In this document: positions 34,835 to 42,338 of the stretch, one piece after another
Position numbering within the stretch: the first letter of the stretch is position 1
Layout of the letters: the number at the start of each line of letters is the position of its first letter
NCBI RefSeq assembly: GCF_025642155.1
Contig: NZ_CP106798.1
Location: 2,790,001 to 2,854,000, forward strand
DNA length: 64,000 bases
Direction of reading: 5' to 3'
Origin: Streptomyces sp. HUAS 15-9
GTDB taxonomy: Bacteria > Actinomycetota > Actinomycetes > Streptomycetales > Streptomycetaceae
Translations under genes and position numbers: made by a program
Notes under the pieces: model-generated
What the model was told of the DNA's origin: nothing
The model's database searches: none
The model's input: only the letters and a program-made list of their open reading frames with translations

Positions 34835-36790
34835 TCAACGCAGATCCTCCGGCTCACGTGCCCCCGGCACCCCGTCGTCGTCCCCGGGCACCGCCTCCAT
34901 CCCCGTTGCGTCCTGTGTCGGGATCAGGTCCGCCGTTTCGATGCCGGAGAACGTGTCGTCCGGGTGGGGTGAGGTGTCCGCGTGCTCCCGCCCGCCCTGG
35001 TCCTCCATGGTCAGTTCCTGGCGTCCCGGGCCCGAGGACAGTTGCTGGTCGGTGCGGAGCTGGCGCAGGCGGGCCAGGAGGTCCTGCATCGCGGGCAGGG
35101 GCAGGGTCTGGATGTAGGCGGAGATGTCGCCGCCACCGCCGATGTACTGCGGGACGTCGAAGCCGGCGAACTCGCGGACGATGCGGATCATCGCCACGTT
35201 GTCCTTGCCCAACGCCTCCACCTCGGCCTTCAGTTCGAGGCCGGCGCGGCGGGACTCCGCGCGCGCCCGGTAGGCGTCGATGAGGTCGTCCAGCTTGGCG
35301 TTCTCGACGGCCACGCCGAGCTTTTCGCCCCGGCCCTCCTCGATGAACTTGGCCTTGAGCGTGTCGAGCAGGGCCGGATCGGTCGGCGTGAACCGGCCGA
35401 GGCTGGTGTCCAGCGTCTCCACGCCCCACTTCTCCAGCGCGTGCCTGACCCGGTCGGTGAGGTCCTTGCGGACGTGCTCGTAGCTGGCGAGGAACTCCAG
35501 CACGGAGTTGGTCATGACGATCTCGTTGAAGTACCCGGCCACCGCCGCGCCGAGGACGTCCCGCACGAACCGCTTCATCGGCGCGGGGTCGTCGACCAGT
35601 CCGCCCAGTCCGGCGGTGCTCACGCCACCGAACCGGCTGACCAGCCTGGGCGCCACGTCCGGCGGGATCTGCAGGTTCTGCCAGAGGTCCACGGACAGGT
35701 CGAAGCCCTGGACATTCACGGTGATCCGGCCGAGGTCGGCGTCGTAGTTCTCGGCCTCGGACGCCCGCTTGTCGTGCCACTTGAGGATCAGCACCCGGGT
35801 GGGGATCACCATCACCCGTACGAACCACGGGTTGAGCGCGCAGGTCGTGCCCTTGCCCAGGGTCTCCTCCTGGACGCCCCGCTGTCCGCCCTTCTCCAGG
35901 AAGACCCAGGGCAGCCGGAAGCTGCTGTGCCCCGGCACCCTCGGTGCCACCGCGCCGTCCACGTCCTGGCCGGGCTCGGCGCCGTCCAGGGTGATGACCA
36001 CTCCGGTGTAGTCCTCCCCGATGGAGATCTCCCGGAGATGGGCCTCGGTCAGCCCGTCGCGAGCGGCGCTCACGTTGTCGACCGTGACGACGTCGAAGAG
36101 CTCCGGATTGATGTCGTAGTACGCCCCGCCGCCGAGGAGGGCCAGCTGCCTGCCCTGTTCGCCGCCGCCCGCGAGGAAGGCCTCCCCGTCCTGGAAGCTG
36201 TCGCACTCGATGTGCCGGCCGAACCGCCGGTCCGGCGGCCGTACGGCGCCCTCCTTCGCCTGGACCAGGCCGAACGTGCCCGGCGGCACAAAGGTGCGCG
36301 GCCTCATCTCGACGCGGAACAGCCGGGGATTGACGTAGTACGACTGACCGCCGCTCAAGGTCGTGACCTGGACGCCCTGTTCGCCCTTGCGCCTGCCGTC
36401 GCCGAGCAGGAACTTCTCGCCGTCCTGGAAGTCGTCGCAGTCCACGTGCCGGGCGAGCCTGCCGCGGTCGGACCGGTTGTGCCCCTCCAGGGCCGTCACC
36501 ACGCCGATCATGTCCGTCGGCACATGCACCCTGGGCACGAGGTCCACCGAGTTGACCACCGGCCACATCCAGTGGGTCCCGGGGAGCAGTGTGCGGGCCA
36601 GGACTCCGCGCGCGTCGGCCGGGTTGACCTGCTTGAACGTGCGGTCCGGATGCGGTGCCACATAGCGCCGGGTGATGATCCCGACGTGGTCGGCGGGCAC
36701 CACGACCCGCCCCCTGAGGGCCGCCGCCCCGGCGACGGCCAGCAGGATCAGGATCAAGAGCACCAGAATGATCACGAGTCGGTCCCCCAT
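34835..36790 (-). CDS. Membrane-anchored SPFH/flotillin-like protein with internal duplication
   Basis: The 651-residue protein has one N-terminal membrane helix ('LVIILVLLILILLAVAGAAA') and then band-7/SPFH-type sequence ('VPADHVGIITRRYV', 'LPGTHWMWPVVNSVDLVPRV'). Two tandem modules share the pattern H-(V/I)-(D/E)-CD-FQDGE-FL ('HVDCDDFQDGEKFL' at about residue 130, 'HIECDSFQDGEAFL' at about residue 208), each ending in a 'YY-(V/I)NP-LF-V' strand. The SPFH domain continues to about residue 450 ('YEHVRKDLTDRVRHALEKWG'), followed by a helical region and an acidic tail. SPFH proteins form large membrane scaffolds. It overlaps the upstream TIR gene by 19 bases, showing tight coupling. Confidence 0.8.
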   Translation of the reverse strand: MGDRLVIILVLLILILLAVAGAAALRGRVVVPADHVGIITRRYVAPHPDRTFKQVNPADARGVLARTLLPGTHWMWPVVNSVDLVPRVHVPTDMIGVVTALEGHNRSDRGRLARHVDCDDFQDGEKFLLGDGRRKGEQGVQVTTLSGGQSYYVNPRLFRVEMRPRTFVPPGTFGLVQAKEGAVRPPDRRFGRHIECDSFQDGEAFLAGGGEQGRQLALLGGGAYYDINPELFDVVTVDNVSAARDGLTEAHLREISIGEDYTGVVITLDGAEPGQDVDGAVAPRVPGHSSFRLPWVFLEKGGQRGVQEETLGKGTTCALNPWFVRVMVIPTRVLILKWHDKRASEAENYDADLGRITVNVQGFDLSVDLWQNLQIPPDVAPRLVSRFGGVSTAGLGGLVDDPAPMKRFVRDVLGAAVAGYFNEIVMTNSVLEFLASYEHVRKDLTDRVRHALEKWGVETLDTSLGRFTPTDPALLDTLKAKFIEEGRGEKLGVAVENAKLDDLIDAYRARAESRRAGLELKAEVEALGKDNVAMIRIVREFAGFDVPQYIGGGGDISAYIQTLPLPAMQDLLARLRQLRTDQQLSSGPGRQELTMEDQGGREHADTSPHPDDTFSGIETADLIPTQDATGMEAVPGDDDGVPGAREPEDLR

Positions 36791-38205
36791 TCCCGTAGCC
36801 GCGCGTGCAGCGCCAGCACGGTCGAACTCCAACGGTCGTACCAGTCCGGGTCGTTCTCGTGACCCGGGTCACGCAGCGTGGGGTAGAAGCCGGCCCGTCC
36901 GCCCGGTCCCACCCGCCGTGCGAAGTCGCGGTAGAGCCGGGGCACGGCGTCCTCGGCCGTGTCGCGCCAGCCCAGCGCGGCACCCAGCTCGGGGAAGCGT
37001 GGCCCCCGCGGTCCCCCGGCGGGGGCGAGCGCGAGCTGGCGCCCAAAGCCCTGTCGGCCGTGGGTGCGGTGGGCCCACAACGCGTCGATGCCGGCCAGCA
37101 GTTCCCGGGGCACGGTGGCGGCGTGCCGCGCGCTCAGCCAGCCCTCGCCGAGCCGGCCCGCCGACTCCATGACGAGCCGGGTGGTGAGCAGGTCGGCGTG
37201 CTCGTACTCGTCCTCCGCGAGGTGGGCGCGCAGCCGTTCCAGACCGGCGGAGGCCGTCAGCCGCACCGGGGACGGACCTCGCCCGCCGCGTGCCCGGCGC
37301 GGTTCGGGCAGCCGCGGCGGCCGGCCCCGGGCCGCGTCCTCGTGCAGCCGGCGCAGCAGGTCGAGGTGGGTGTCGTCGGGCAGCGCGCCGTCGCGTGCGT
37401 CGATGTGCCAGGCGGCGGCGAGGTGGTAGTTGACCTCTCCGTCGAGCAGGACGGGGACGAACGGCCGCCCGTGCACCTGGCCTTCCAGGATCATGCGGGT
37501 GATGTCGTCGGAGTCCTGCGACCGGGGCGTCATCACGACGACGACGGCGACGGCGTGCCGCAGTTGCTGCCGGATGGTCCAGAAGTGGGCGTCCCCGGGC
37601 CGCAGATCGCCGACCGACCAGACCGGCAGCCCGGCCTCGCGCAGCCGGCCGGCCAGCGCGCGGCCGTACACGGCGTCGGCGGGGGCGTAGCAGACGACGA
37701 AGGACGGGCGGTCGGGTGCGGTGAGCGGGCGGGGCGGGGAGGGGTTGGCGACGTCCTCGTTGTCCCGGGCGGCCGCGGCACCGGGTGCGGCGGGGCGGCC
37801 CGCGACGACGGCGGCGAGTTCGGCGGCCTTCTCCGCGAACTCCTCGTCGGTCACGTCGCTGAAGTCCCGCCAGACGCGGTTGGCGGCGAACGGCGGTACG
37901 GCGACATGGCCGAGCAGCACCGGGATGAACCGTAGCCCGCGCTCGCCGGACGCGGTGGCCAGCGCCGCGTACTCGTCCATGGCGCGGCCGGAGCGTGCGG
38001 AGGCCGGGCTGATCACGGCGATGCCATGGGCGGAGGCGAGCAGTTCGGCGTCCAGGCGGTGGACGACGACCTCGCTCGGCTCGATGCTCCACTCGGCGAA
38101 GAAGGGCCGCAGTCCGTGCGCGGCGAGTTCCTCGGCCAGCCGTTCGGTCCAGGCGGCGTCGTCGGCGGCATAGGAGAGGAACACGTCGCTCGACCGGTCG
38201 TTCAA
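36772..38205 (-). CDS. TIR-TIR-GUN4-like multidomain protein
   Basis: The 477-residue protein has TIR domain 1 (residues about 5-130, 'SDVFLSYAADDAAW', with 'RAMDEYAAL' giving the candidate catalytic Glu at about 78). TIR domain 2 (about 168-300, 'SFVVCYAPADAVYGRAL') has 'MILEGQ' giving Glu about 241. A C-terminal domain (about 320-470) resembles GUN4: 'LAEDEYEHADLLTTRLVMES', 'VPRELLAGIDALWAHRTHG', 'GRQGFGRQLAL'. TIR domains often cleave NAD+ or signal through it; GUN4 binds tetrapyrroles in phototrophs. A good AGGAGG lies nine bases before TTG 38205, which I prefer to GTG 38250. The 3' end overlaps the SPFH gene. Confidence 0.8.
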   Translation of the reverse strand: MNDRSSDVFLSYAADDAAWTERLAEELAAHGLRPFFAEWSIEPSEVVVHRLDAELLASAHGIAVISPASARSGRAMDEYAALATASGERGLRFIPVLLGHVAVPPFAANRVWRDFSDVTDEEFAEKAAELAAVVAGRPAAPGAAAARDNEDVANPSPPRPLTAPDRPSFVVCYAPADAVYGRALAGRLREAGLPVWSVGDLRPGDAHFWTIRQQLRHAVAVVVVMTPRSQDSDDITRMILEGQVHGRPFVPVLLDGEVNYHLAAAWHIDARDGALPDDTHLDLLRRLHEDAARGRPPRLPEPRRARGGRGPSPVRLTASAGLERLRAHLAEDEYEHADLLTTRLVMESAGRLGEGWLSARHAATVPRELLAGIDALWAHRTHGRQGFGRQLALAPAGGPRGPRFPELGAALGWRDTAEDAVPRLYRDFARRVGPGGRAGFYPTLRDPGHENDPDWYDRWSSTVLALHARLREWGTDS

Positions 38206-38329
38206 CAGCGTGGACCTCCTGGGCACGGCTGCCTGGGGCCGTACGGCCACCGGACCGGGCCGCCGGTTGCGAGGGGGACCAGGCTAGGGCTGGAACCAAC
38301 CCCTCCACCCAGGCATTGAATAAGTCGTA

Positions 38330-39403
38330 CTAACCCAGTTCCTTTGCGTACGGGACTTTGCGGCGCGAGGGCGGGCCGAGGGCCGCCGTGGACCCGGCGG
38401 GTCGGGTGGGCCGGAGCGGTGGCCGCGGTAGCGGGGGCTGCGGCGGTGGGGTGCGCGGCAGCGGCTCGACCATCGGTGCGGCGAGGGCACCCAACTCCAC
38501 CCTGCCCGTCTCCTCCCAGTCGGTCTTTCTCGACCGCCGCATCTCGGCCAGCAGGGCGGCGGCGCGCGGGCGCAGTTCCGGGTCCTTCGTCAGGGCGGCG
38601 GCCAGCAGTTCGCGCAGGGGGCGGGGTATCCCCGTCAGCGGTACCGGCGCCGTGGTGTGCCGGGCCATCAGGCTGAACAACTGCGGTACGGGAAACGGTG
38701 GCCGGCCGGTCAGACAGCGGTGGAGGACGCAGGCGGCCGCGTACACGTCGGCCTCGTGCGTCGCGTCCCCGGAGCCCTGCCACAGCTCGGGGGCGCGCAG
38801 TTCCGGGGCGCCGGTGGTGAGCGCCGCGAGTCCCAGACCGGTCACCGTGACCGCCCCGTCGGCGCCGACCATCACCTTGCCGGGCCGCAGGTCACCGTGG
38901 GCCGTGTCCCGCTCGTGTGCGGCCGCCAACGCGCGCAGCACGTCCCGGAAGAGCACCGTCGCGGCGGGTCCGGACAGGACGCCGTGCCGGTCCAGCAGGC
39001 ACGCGAGGGTGACGCCCTCGACCGCGTCACTGATCAGCGCCCCGCCCGCGGCCACGGCCGAGCGCTCGTACGCCGTCCGGAACGCGGGGGCCTGCACGAA
39101 CCGGTACGGCACGGCCGCCTCGGGGATCCGCAGTCCGGCCAGCCGCCGGACGTCCGCCCGGAACGCGGCCTCGCGCGGCCGGTGGATCAGCGGCCGGGCG
39201 GGCACGTACCGCACCACGGCCGGCCGCGCGGGCCCGAGACCTGCGCCGGTCGCACGGGCCACGGCCGGAGACTCGGCCTGCTCACCATCCTCGCTCCCGG
39301 ATTCGTAGGCGGGCCAAGCCAGTACGACGCGCCCGCACCGTCCCGTGTGCAGTTCACGCACCTCGGTCCAGCGCGGCAGTCGCCACGGCCGGGTGACCAC
39401 CAT
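38330..39403 (-). CDS. Protein kinase-like protein, probably a pseudokinase
   Basis: The 357-residue protein has the eukaryotic-type kinase fold, but with key residues lost. The catalytic loop reads 'AHGDLRPGKVMV': the Asp (about 171) is kept, while the Asn that binds metal is Lys. The DFG motif is replaced by 'TGLG' at about residue 188. The C-lobe pattern 'APELWQGSGDATHEADVYAA' (APE, DxY) is intact. A Pro-rich tail of about 35 residues follows. It is probably a scaffold or nucleotide sensor, not an active kinase. It starts one base after the stop of the TIR gene upstream, so the two are co-translated. Confidence 0.75.
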   Translation of the reverse strand: MVVTRPWRLPRWTEVRELHTGRCGRVVLAWPAYESGSEDGEQAESPAVARATGAGLGPARPAVVRYVPARPLIHRPREAAFRADVRRLAGLRIPEAAVPYRFVQAPAFRTAYERSAVAAGGALISDAVEGVTLACLLDRHGVLSGPAATVLFRDVLRALAAAHERDTAHGDLRPGKVMVGADGAVTVTGLGLAALTTGAPELRAPELWQGSGDATHEADVYAAACVLHRCLTGRPPFPVPQLFSLMARHTTAPVPLTGIPRPLRELLAAALTKDPELRPRAAALLAEMRRSRKTDWEETGRVELGALAAPMVEPLPRTPPPQPPLPRPPLRPTRPAGSTAALGPPSRRKVPYAKELG

Positions 39404-39404
39404 C

Positions 39405-39992
39405 TCAGGTCCCCGCCGTGCGCCGAGGCGCGCGGACGACCCGGACCAGGCGGGCGACCTCGCGGTCGTAGTGGGCGGTGCCGGGCCGGGTGAGGTCGAG
39501 CGGCTGGTGGATGGCGGCGAGCGGGGGAAGCGGGACGTCCGCGATCCGCGCCGGTACGAACCGCAGGCCGCCCTCGTACTTGCGGTGCAGCAGGGCGGCG
39601 TACTCGTCCCGGGCGCGCTGGTCGGCCGTCGTACCGGAGCCGAACAGCAGCACCCCCAACCGGGCCTCGGTGAGCGCCCGTTCGGTCTCCAGGAGCAAGA
39701 CCAGTCCCGGCGCGACCCAGCGCACCAGGAACACCTCCAGATCCGCCGCGCGCAGCCGCCCGGCCAGCAGCTCGGCCGCCTCCGCGTCACCGTCCGCGTA
39801 CGACACGAAGACGTCGTACGGACCCTGCCGCTCGGGTGGCTCAAACGCTCCGCCGCCACCGGCACCACCGTCGCCGGAACGGGCGCCCGATCGCCGCTGG
39901 CGGTATTCGTGGAATCCGAAGTACGTGCCCGCCACCGTGAGCAGCAGACCGGCGACCGCGATCGCCAGGTTCACCCCGTCAAGCCCCGTCAT
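39405..39992 (-). CDS. Membrane-anchored single TIR-domain protein
   Basis: The 195-residue protein has one N-terminal membrane helix (about residues 7-27), a Gly/Arg-rich linker and a TIR domain from about residue 58 ('YDVFVSYADGDAEAAELLAG'). The segment 'ARDEYAALLHRKYEGGLRFV' places a candidate catalytic Glu at about 130, in the same context as in TIR domain 1 of the downstream protein. ATG at 39992 is chosen because it begins just before the membrane helix. The next gene starts after a single base. TIR proteins in bacteria act in NAD-consuming immunity, but this exact layout is not one I can name. Confidence 0.8.
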   Translation of the reverse strand: MTGLDGVNLAIAVAGLLLTVAGTYFGFHEYRQRRSGARSGDGGAGGGGAFEPPERQGPYDVFVSYADGDAEAAELLAGRLRAADLEVFLVRWVAPGLVLLLETERALTEARLGVLLFGSGTTADQRARDEYAALLHRKYEGGLRFVPARIADVPLPPLAAIHQPLDLTRPGTAHYDREVARLVRVVRAPRRTAGT

Positions 39993-40039
39993 GGCCTGGA
40001 GTGTAGGGGTGATACCCGGACAAGGGACGGGATTTGCCC

Positions 40040-40453
40040 TCAGTGGACCCGGTTCAGCCAGTCGCCGTCCGCGATGCGCGTGCCACGTGCGCACAGGAGA
40101 GCGGCGACATGCGGCGCGGCCACGTACACCCAGGCGCGCACGGTGGTTCCGTCGCCGCGTACGACATTCCGGTCGACCCGTTCGTAAAGGCTGCGCGGGT
40201 CGCCCGGAACGTACTCCTCCAGCCGGTCGAGCTCGGTGAGCAGTTCGGGGTACGCCTCGGGCAACGCGGTGACGAGTTCCCCGCGGACGACTCCCCCGGG
40301 TTCCTCGACGGCGTAGGGATATCCGGGGCCGTCGTACAGCACCGCGTCCGTCAGCCGGCCGGGTTCCTCGGAGCGCGTACGGCCGCGAAGGAACAGGTCG
40401 TGGTTGGGCTCGCCGGGGCGGAGGGTGCCGTAGACGAAGAACGGAAGGGTCAC
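40040..40453 (-). CDS. Gamma-glutamylcyclotransferase-like protein (AIG2 fold)
   Basis: The 137-residue protein begins 'VTLPFFVYGTLRPGEPNHDL', the substrate-binding YGTLRxG loop of the GGCT/AIG2 family. 'LTELDRLEEYVPGDP' contains the catalytic Glu at the LDxxE(G/E)Y position. Members release 5-oxoproline from gamma-glutamyl compounds. The GTG at 40453 puts the conserved loop at the right distance. It is 47 bases upstream of the TIR gene and in the same direction, so it may be the first gene of that operon, though this is not certain. Confidence 0.8.
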   Translation of the reverse strand: MTLPFFVYGTLRPGEPNHDLFLRGRTRSEEPGRLTDAVLYDGPGYPYAVEEPGGVVRGELVTALPEAYPELLTELDRLEEYVPGDPRSLYERVDRNVVRGDGTTVRAWVYVAAPHVAALLCARGTRIADGDWLNRVH

Positions 40454-40592
40454 AGGAACGATTCTGCATCCCCTCCGACCTCTCACACATCTCCTTGAAG
40501 GCGCTATGGACATGACATGTCATGGCCCTTTAAATCGTCTGTCGACATCAGTGCCACCCCCACGCCTTCCAGGCGCCTCCCCAAGGAGACCG

Positions 40593-42236
40593 ATGAGTCG
40601 GACACGGCACATCCGAGGATCCCGCCTCGCCACGGCCGGCATAGCCGCCACCACGGCGACCCTGCTGGCCGCCACTCTCTCCCCCGCCGCCCACGCCGAC
40701 GGCAGACCGACCCGGGCCACCGCGATCGAGAACGCGGCCTCGGCGCTCCTGCAGCACGCCACGAGCCTGGGCCTGACCTCCTCGCAGGACACCAGCGTCC
40801 GGGACGTGATCGTCGACAAGGACGGTACCCAGCACGTCCGCTACGACCGCACCTACCGCCAACTGCCGGTTCTCGGCGGTGACTTCGTGGTCCATCTGAC
40901 CCCGAACGGCACGTTCCGCAACGCGAACCGCGCCACGAAGAGCCATATTTCCCTCTCCTCCATCACCCCCAAGCTGTCCGCCCCCAAGGCCGCCGACCTC
41001 GCGGTGAACGCGCTGCGTGCGGCGAACCTCGGCGACAGCCTGAAGCGGGTCAAGGCCAAACCGCAGCTGGTCGTCGACGCGCTGCACGGCACCCCGAAGC
41101 TGGCCTGGCGCACCGACGCGGTCGGCCAGGACTCCCTCGGCAACCCGGTGGCCCGCACGGTGCTCACCGACGCCCGCACCGGCGCCCAGATCGACGCCTG
41201 GGACAGCATCGAGACGGCGACGGGCGACGGAAAGTCGCTGTACAGCGGCACGGTGGCGCTGGAGACGACGCAGTCGGGGTCGTCGTACCAGCTCAAGGAC
41301 CCGACCCGCGGCAACACGTACACCGGCGACGCCGCCAACAAGACCGACCTGTGCATCTTCGGCATCTGCTTCGTCCGCGCCCCCGCGACGCTGTTCACGG
41401 ACGCCGACAACCACTGGGGCACGGGGGCGAACACCGACCGCTCCTCGGCGGCGGTGGACGCGCAGTACGGCACCAACGAGACCTGGGACTACTACAAGAA
41501 CGTCCACGGCCGCAACGGCATCGCGAACGACGGCAAGGGCTCGTACAACCGCGTCCACTACGGCAACAACTACAACAACGCCTTCTGGGACGACAGTTGC
41601 TTCTGCATGACGTACGGCGACGGTGACGGCTCGGTCTTCGGCCCGCTGGTGGCGCTGGACGTCGCGGGCCACGAGATGTCGCACGGCGTGACGTCCAAGA
41701 CGGCGGCGCTGACCTACTCGGGCGAGTCCGGCGGCCTGAACGAGGCCACCTCCGACATCACGGGCACCCTGGTCGAGTGGTACGCCAACAACCCCTCCGA
41801 CCAGGGCGACTACCTCATCGGCGAGGAGATCGTCCGTCCCGGCTTCGGCAAGCCCGCCCTGCGCTTCATGGACCAGCCGTCCAAGGACGGCAACTCCGCG
41901 GACTACTGGAGCTCCTCGGTCGGCAACCTCGACGTCCACTACTCGTCCGGCGTCGCCAACCACTTCGCCTACCTCCTCGCGGAGGGCAGCGGCGCGAAGG
42001 TCATCAACGGCGTCAGCTACAACTCGCCCACGTACAACGGCTCGACGGTGACCGGCATCGGCCGGGACAGGCTCGGCAAGATCTGGTACCGGGCGCTGAC
42101 GGTCTACATGACGTCCTCCACCAACTACAAGGCCGCCCGCACGGCCACCCTGAACGCGGCCAAGGACCTCTACGGCGCGGGCAGCACGGAGTACAACGCG
42201 GTGGCGGCGGCGTGGAGCGCGGTCAACGTGAACTGA
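40593..42236 (+). CDS. Secreted M4-family (thermolysin-like) metalloprotease
   Basis: The 547-residue precursor has a signal peptide ('LATAGIAATTATLLAATLSP', cleavage about residue 36, 'AHA-D'), an FTP/PepSY-type propeptide to about residue 195, and a catalytic domain. The zinc motif 'AGHEMSHGVT' (HExxH, about residue 359) and 'GGLNEATSD' (third ligand Glu, about 382) are intact; 'DVHYSSGVANHFAYLLAEG' contains the late active-site His. ATG at 40593 follows an AAGGAG site seven bases upstream. The enzyme is exported and self-activates. A strong terminator hairpin follows. Confidence 0.93.
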   Translation: MSRTRHIRGSRLATAGIAATTATLLAATLSPAAHADGRPTRATAIENAASALLQHATSLGLTSSQDTSVRDVIVDKDGTQHVRYDRTYRQLPVLGGDFVVHLTPNGTFRNANRATKSHISLSSITPKLSAPKAADLAVNALRAANLGDSLKRVKAKPQLVVDALHGTPKLAWRTDAVGQDSLGNPVARTVLTDARTGAQIDAWDSIETATGDGKSLYSGTVALETTQSGSSYQLKDPTRGNTYTGDAANKTDLCIFGICFVRAPATLFTDADNHWGTGANTDRSSAAVDAQYGTNETWDYYKNVHGRNGIANDGKGSYNRVHYGNNYNNAFWDDSCFCMTYGDGDGSVFGPLVALDVAGHEMSHGVTSKTAALTYSGESGGLNEATSDITGTLVEWYANNPSDQGDYLIGEEIVRPGFGKPALRFMDQPSKDGNSADYWSSSVGNLDVHYSSGVANHFAYLLAEGSGAKVINGVSYNSPTYNGSTVTGIGRDRLGKIWYRALTVYMTSSTNYKAARTATLNAAKDLYGAGSTEYNAVAAAWSAVNVN

Positions 42237-42286
42237 CGTGGTGAAGGCGGCGCTCCATGACGGGCGCCGGCCTTGCGTGGCATTGC

Positions 42287-42328
42287 CACGAGAAGGCCGG
42301 TGCCCGTCGGGGCATCGGCCTTCTCGTG
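42287..42328. terminator. Long hairpin between convergent genes
   Basis: CACGAGAAGGCCG and CGGCCTTCTCGTG form a perfect 13-bp outer stem, extended inward by TGCCC/GGGCA with one-base bulges around a short loop. It sits between the convergent M4 protease and DHA2 exporter genes and can terminate both. Confidence 0.75.
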
Positions 42329-42338
42329 TGGGGTGGGG

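Noticed and set aside
32022..35117. A plus-strand frame of 1,031 codons across nasA and its repeats
   Set aside because: It is a wrong-frame reading of nasA that stays open by GC bias; the correct frame shows all molybdoenzyme motifs.
34630..35283. A 217-codon plus-strand frame after nasA
   Set aside because: Its first part is a decayed repeat of nasA and the rest is antisense to the SPFH gene.
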